5,985 nucleotides of DNA from Dialister sp. (lineage in GTDB: Bacteria; Bacillota; Negativicutes; Veillonellales; Dialisteraceae). The translations under genes were made by a program, and so were the position numbers. Below the pieces are notes generated by a model. It did no database searches. It was not told where the DNA came from and was given only the letters and a program-made list of their open reading frames with translations. Below, piece after piece: positions 5,792 to 5,985 of this stretch; within the stretch, counting starts at the first letter, position 1, and every line of letters starts with the position of its first letter. The stretch covers positions 1 through 5,985 of the forward strand of contig JAIJLI010000144.1 of the NCBI GenBank assembly GCA_022722495.1. Reading direction: 5' to 3'.

Positions 5792-5985
5792 TCACATGTT
5801 CTTTTCCAATTTGGCAAGGATCCGACTGGTAACGACCGTCAGAAAGAGATAGATGACGGCTGTCGTGATGAACGTCTCCCACACGCGATAGTACTGTGCA
5901 TTCGCTGCATTCGCCCAGTACATGAGCTCCGGCGTCGCAATGACGGAGGCGAGAGACGAGTCCTTGATCAGGCTCACGAAGGAAT
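5792..5985 (-). CDS. Amino-acid ABC transporter permease, C-terminal fragment (HisM/GlnP type)
   Basis: Only the last 64 or so residues are in the window; the gene continues beyond the right edge. The fragment reads SFVSLIKDSSLASVIA and ends WETFITTAVIYLFLTVVTSRILAKLEKNM. This is the typical ending of inner-membrane permeases of the polar amino-acid uptake family: a conserved FxSLIKDSSL segment after the cytoplasmic EAA loop, then a last membrane helix (about 20 residues from TFITTAV to VVTS) and a short basic tail. The GTG at 5977 aligns inside the conserved segment and is an internal valine, not a start. The EAA loop itself lies outside the window. The partner ATPase and binding protein are expected nearby but cannot be seen. 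The gene ends with TGA, which abuts the terminator. The substrate cannot be named from this fragment. Confidence 0.9.
   Translation of the reverse strand, partial: SFVSLIKDSSLASVIATPELMYWANAANAQYYRVWETFITTAVIYLFLTVVTSRILAKLEKNM

Noticed and set aside
5792..5977. Small stand-alone 61-residue membrane protein starting at GTG 5977
   Set aside because: The frame stays open upstream to the window edge, and FVSLIKDSSL is an internal conserved segment of amino-acid permeases, so this is the end of a larger gene.

Overview
All coding capacity I can support lies on the minus strand, so transcription runs from right to left. The window suggests an anaerobic member of the Bacillota. The evidence is an A-type flavodiiron protein, a short gyrase A without the extra segment of the proteobacterial protein, and AAGGAG-type ribosome binding sites. 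A lipoprotein-anchored efflux adaptor is more typical of a diderm, so Negativicutes (the Veillonella/Dialister/Megasphaera relatives) is my best guess. This lineage call is an inference, not a measurement.

Layout from right to left. At 5985-5792 is the C-terminal end of an amino-acid ABC transporter permease, closed by a strong intrinsic terminator (5791-5765). A 336-bp intergenic gap follows (5791-5456). It carries a heptamer repeat, a nonamer tandem array, and then an extended -10 promoter with a palindrome at its start site. This promoter drives a three-gene unit: a flavodiiron protein (5455-4229), a lipoprotein membrane-fusion adaptor (4232-3153) and an alkyladenine DNA glycosylase (3156-2569). 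Both junctions in the unit are 4-base ATGA stop/start overlaps. After about 105 bp with no recognisable gene, a 13-bp inverted repeat with a T-rich tail (2463-2404) probably ends the unit. A second extended -10 promoter (about 2367-2339), with a terminator-like hairpin in its leader (2316-2292), then drives gyrA. gyrA starts at 2277 and runs off the left edge after 759 codons.

How the genes may work together: the flavodiiron protein reduces O2 and/or NO in the cytoplasm. Alkyladenine glycosylase removes alkylated purines and, in many family members, hypoxanthine, a product of nitrosative deamination of adenine. Tight coupling of the two is consistent with an oxidative/nitrosative stress unit. 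The adaptor between them has no pump or outer-membrane channel beside it. I see no CRISPR array, phage, insertion sequence or tRNA/rRNA gene. No wholly new system is evident. The points most worth a second look are the mixed-function coupled operon, the orphan adaptor with its broken-up hairpin, the repeat-filled upstream region and the gyrA leader hairpin.
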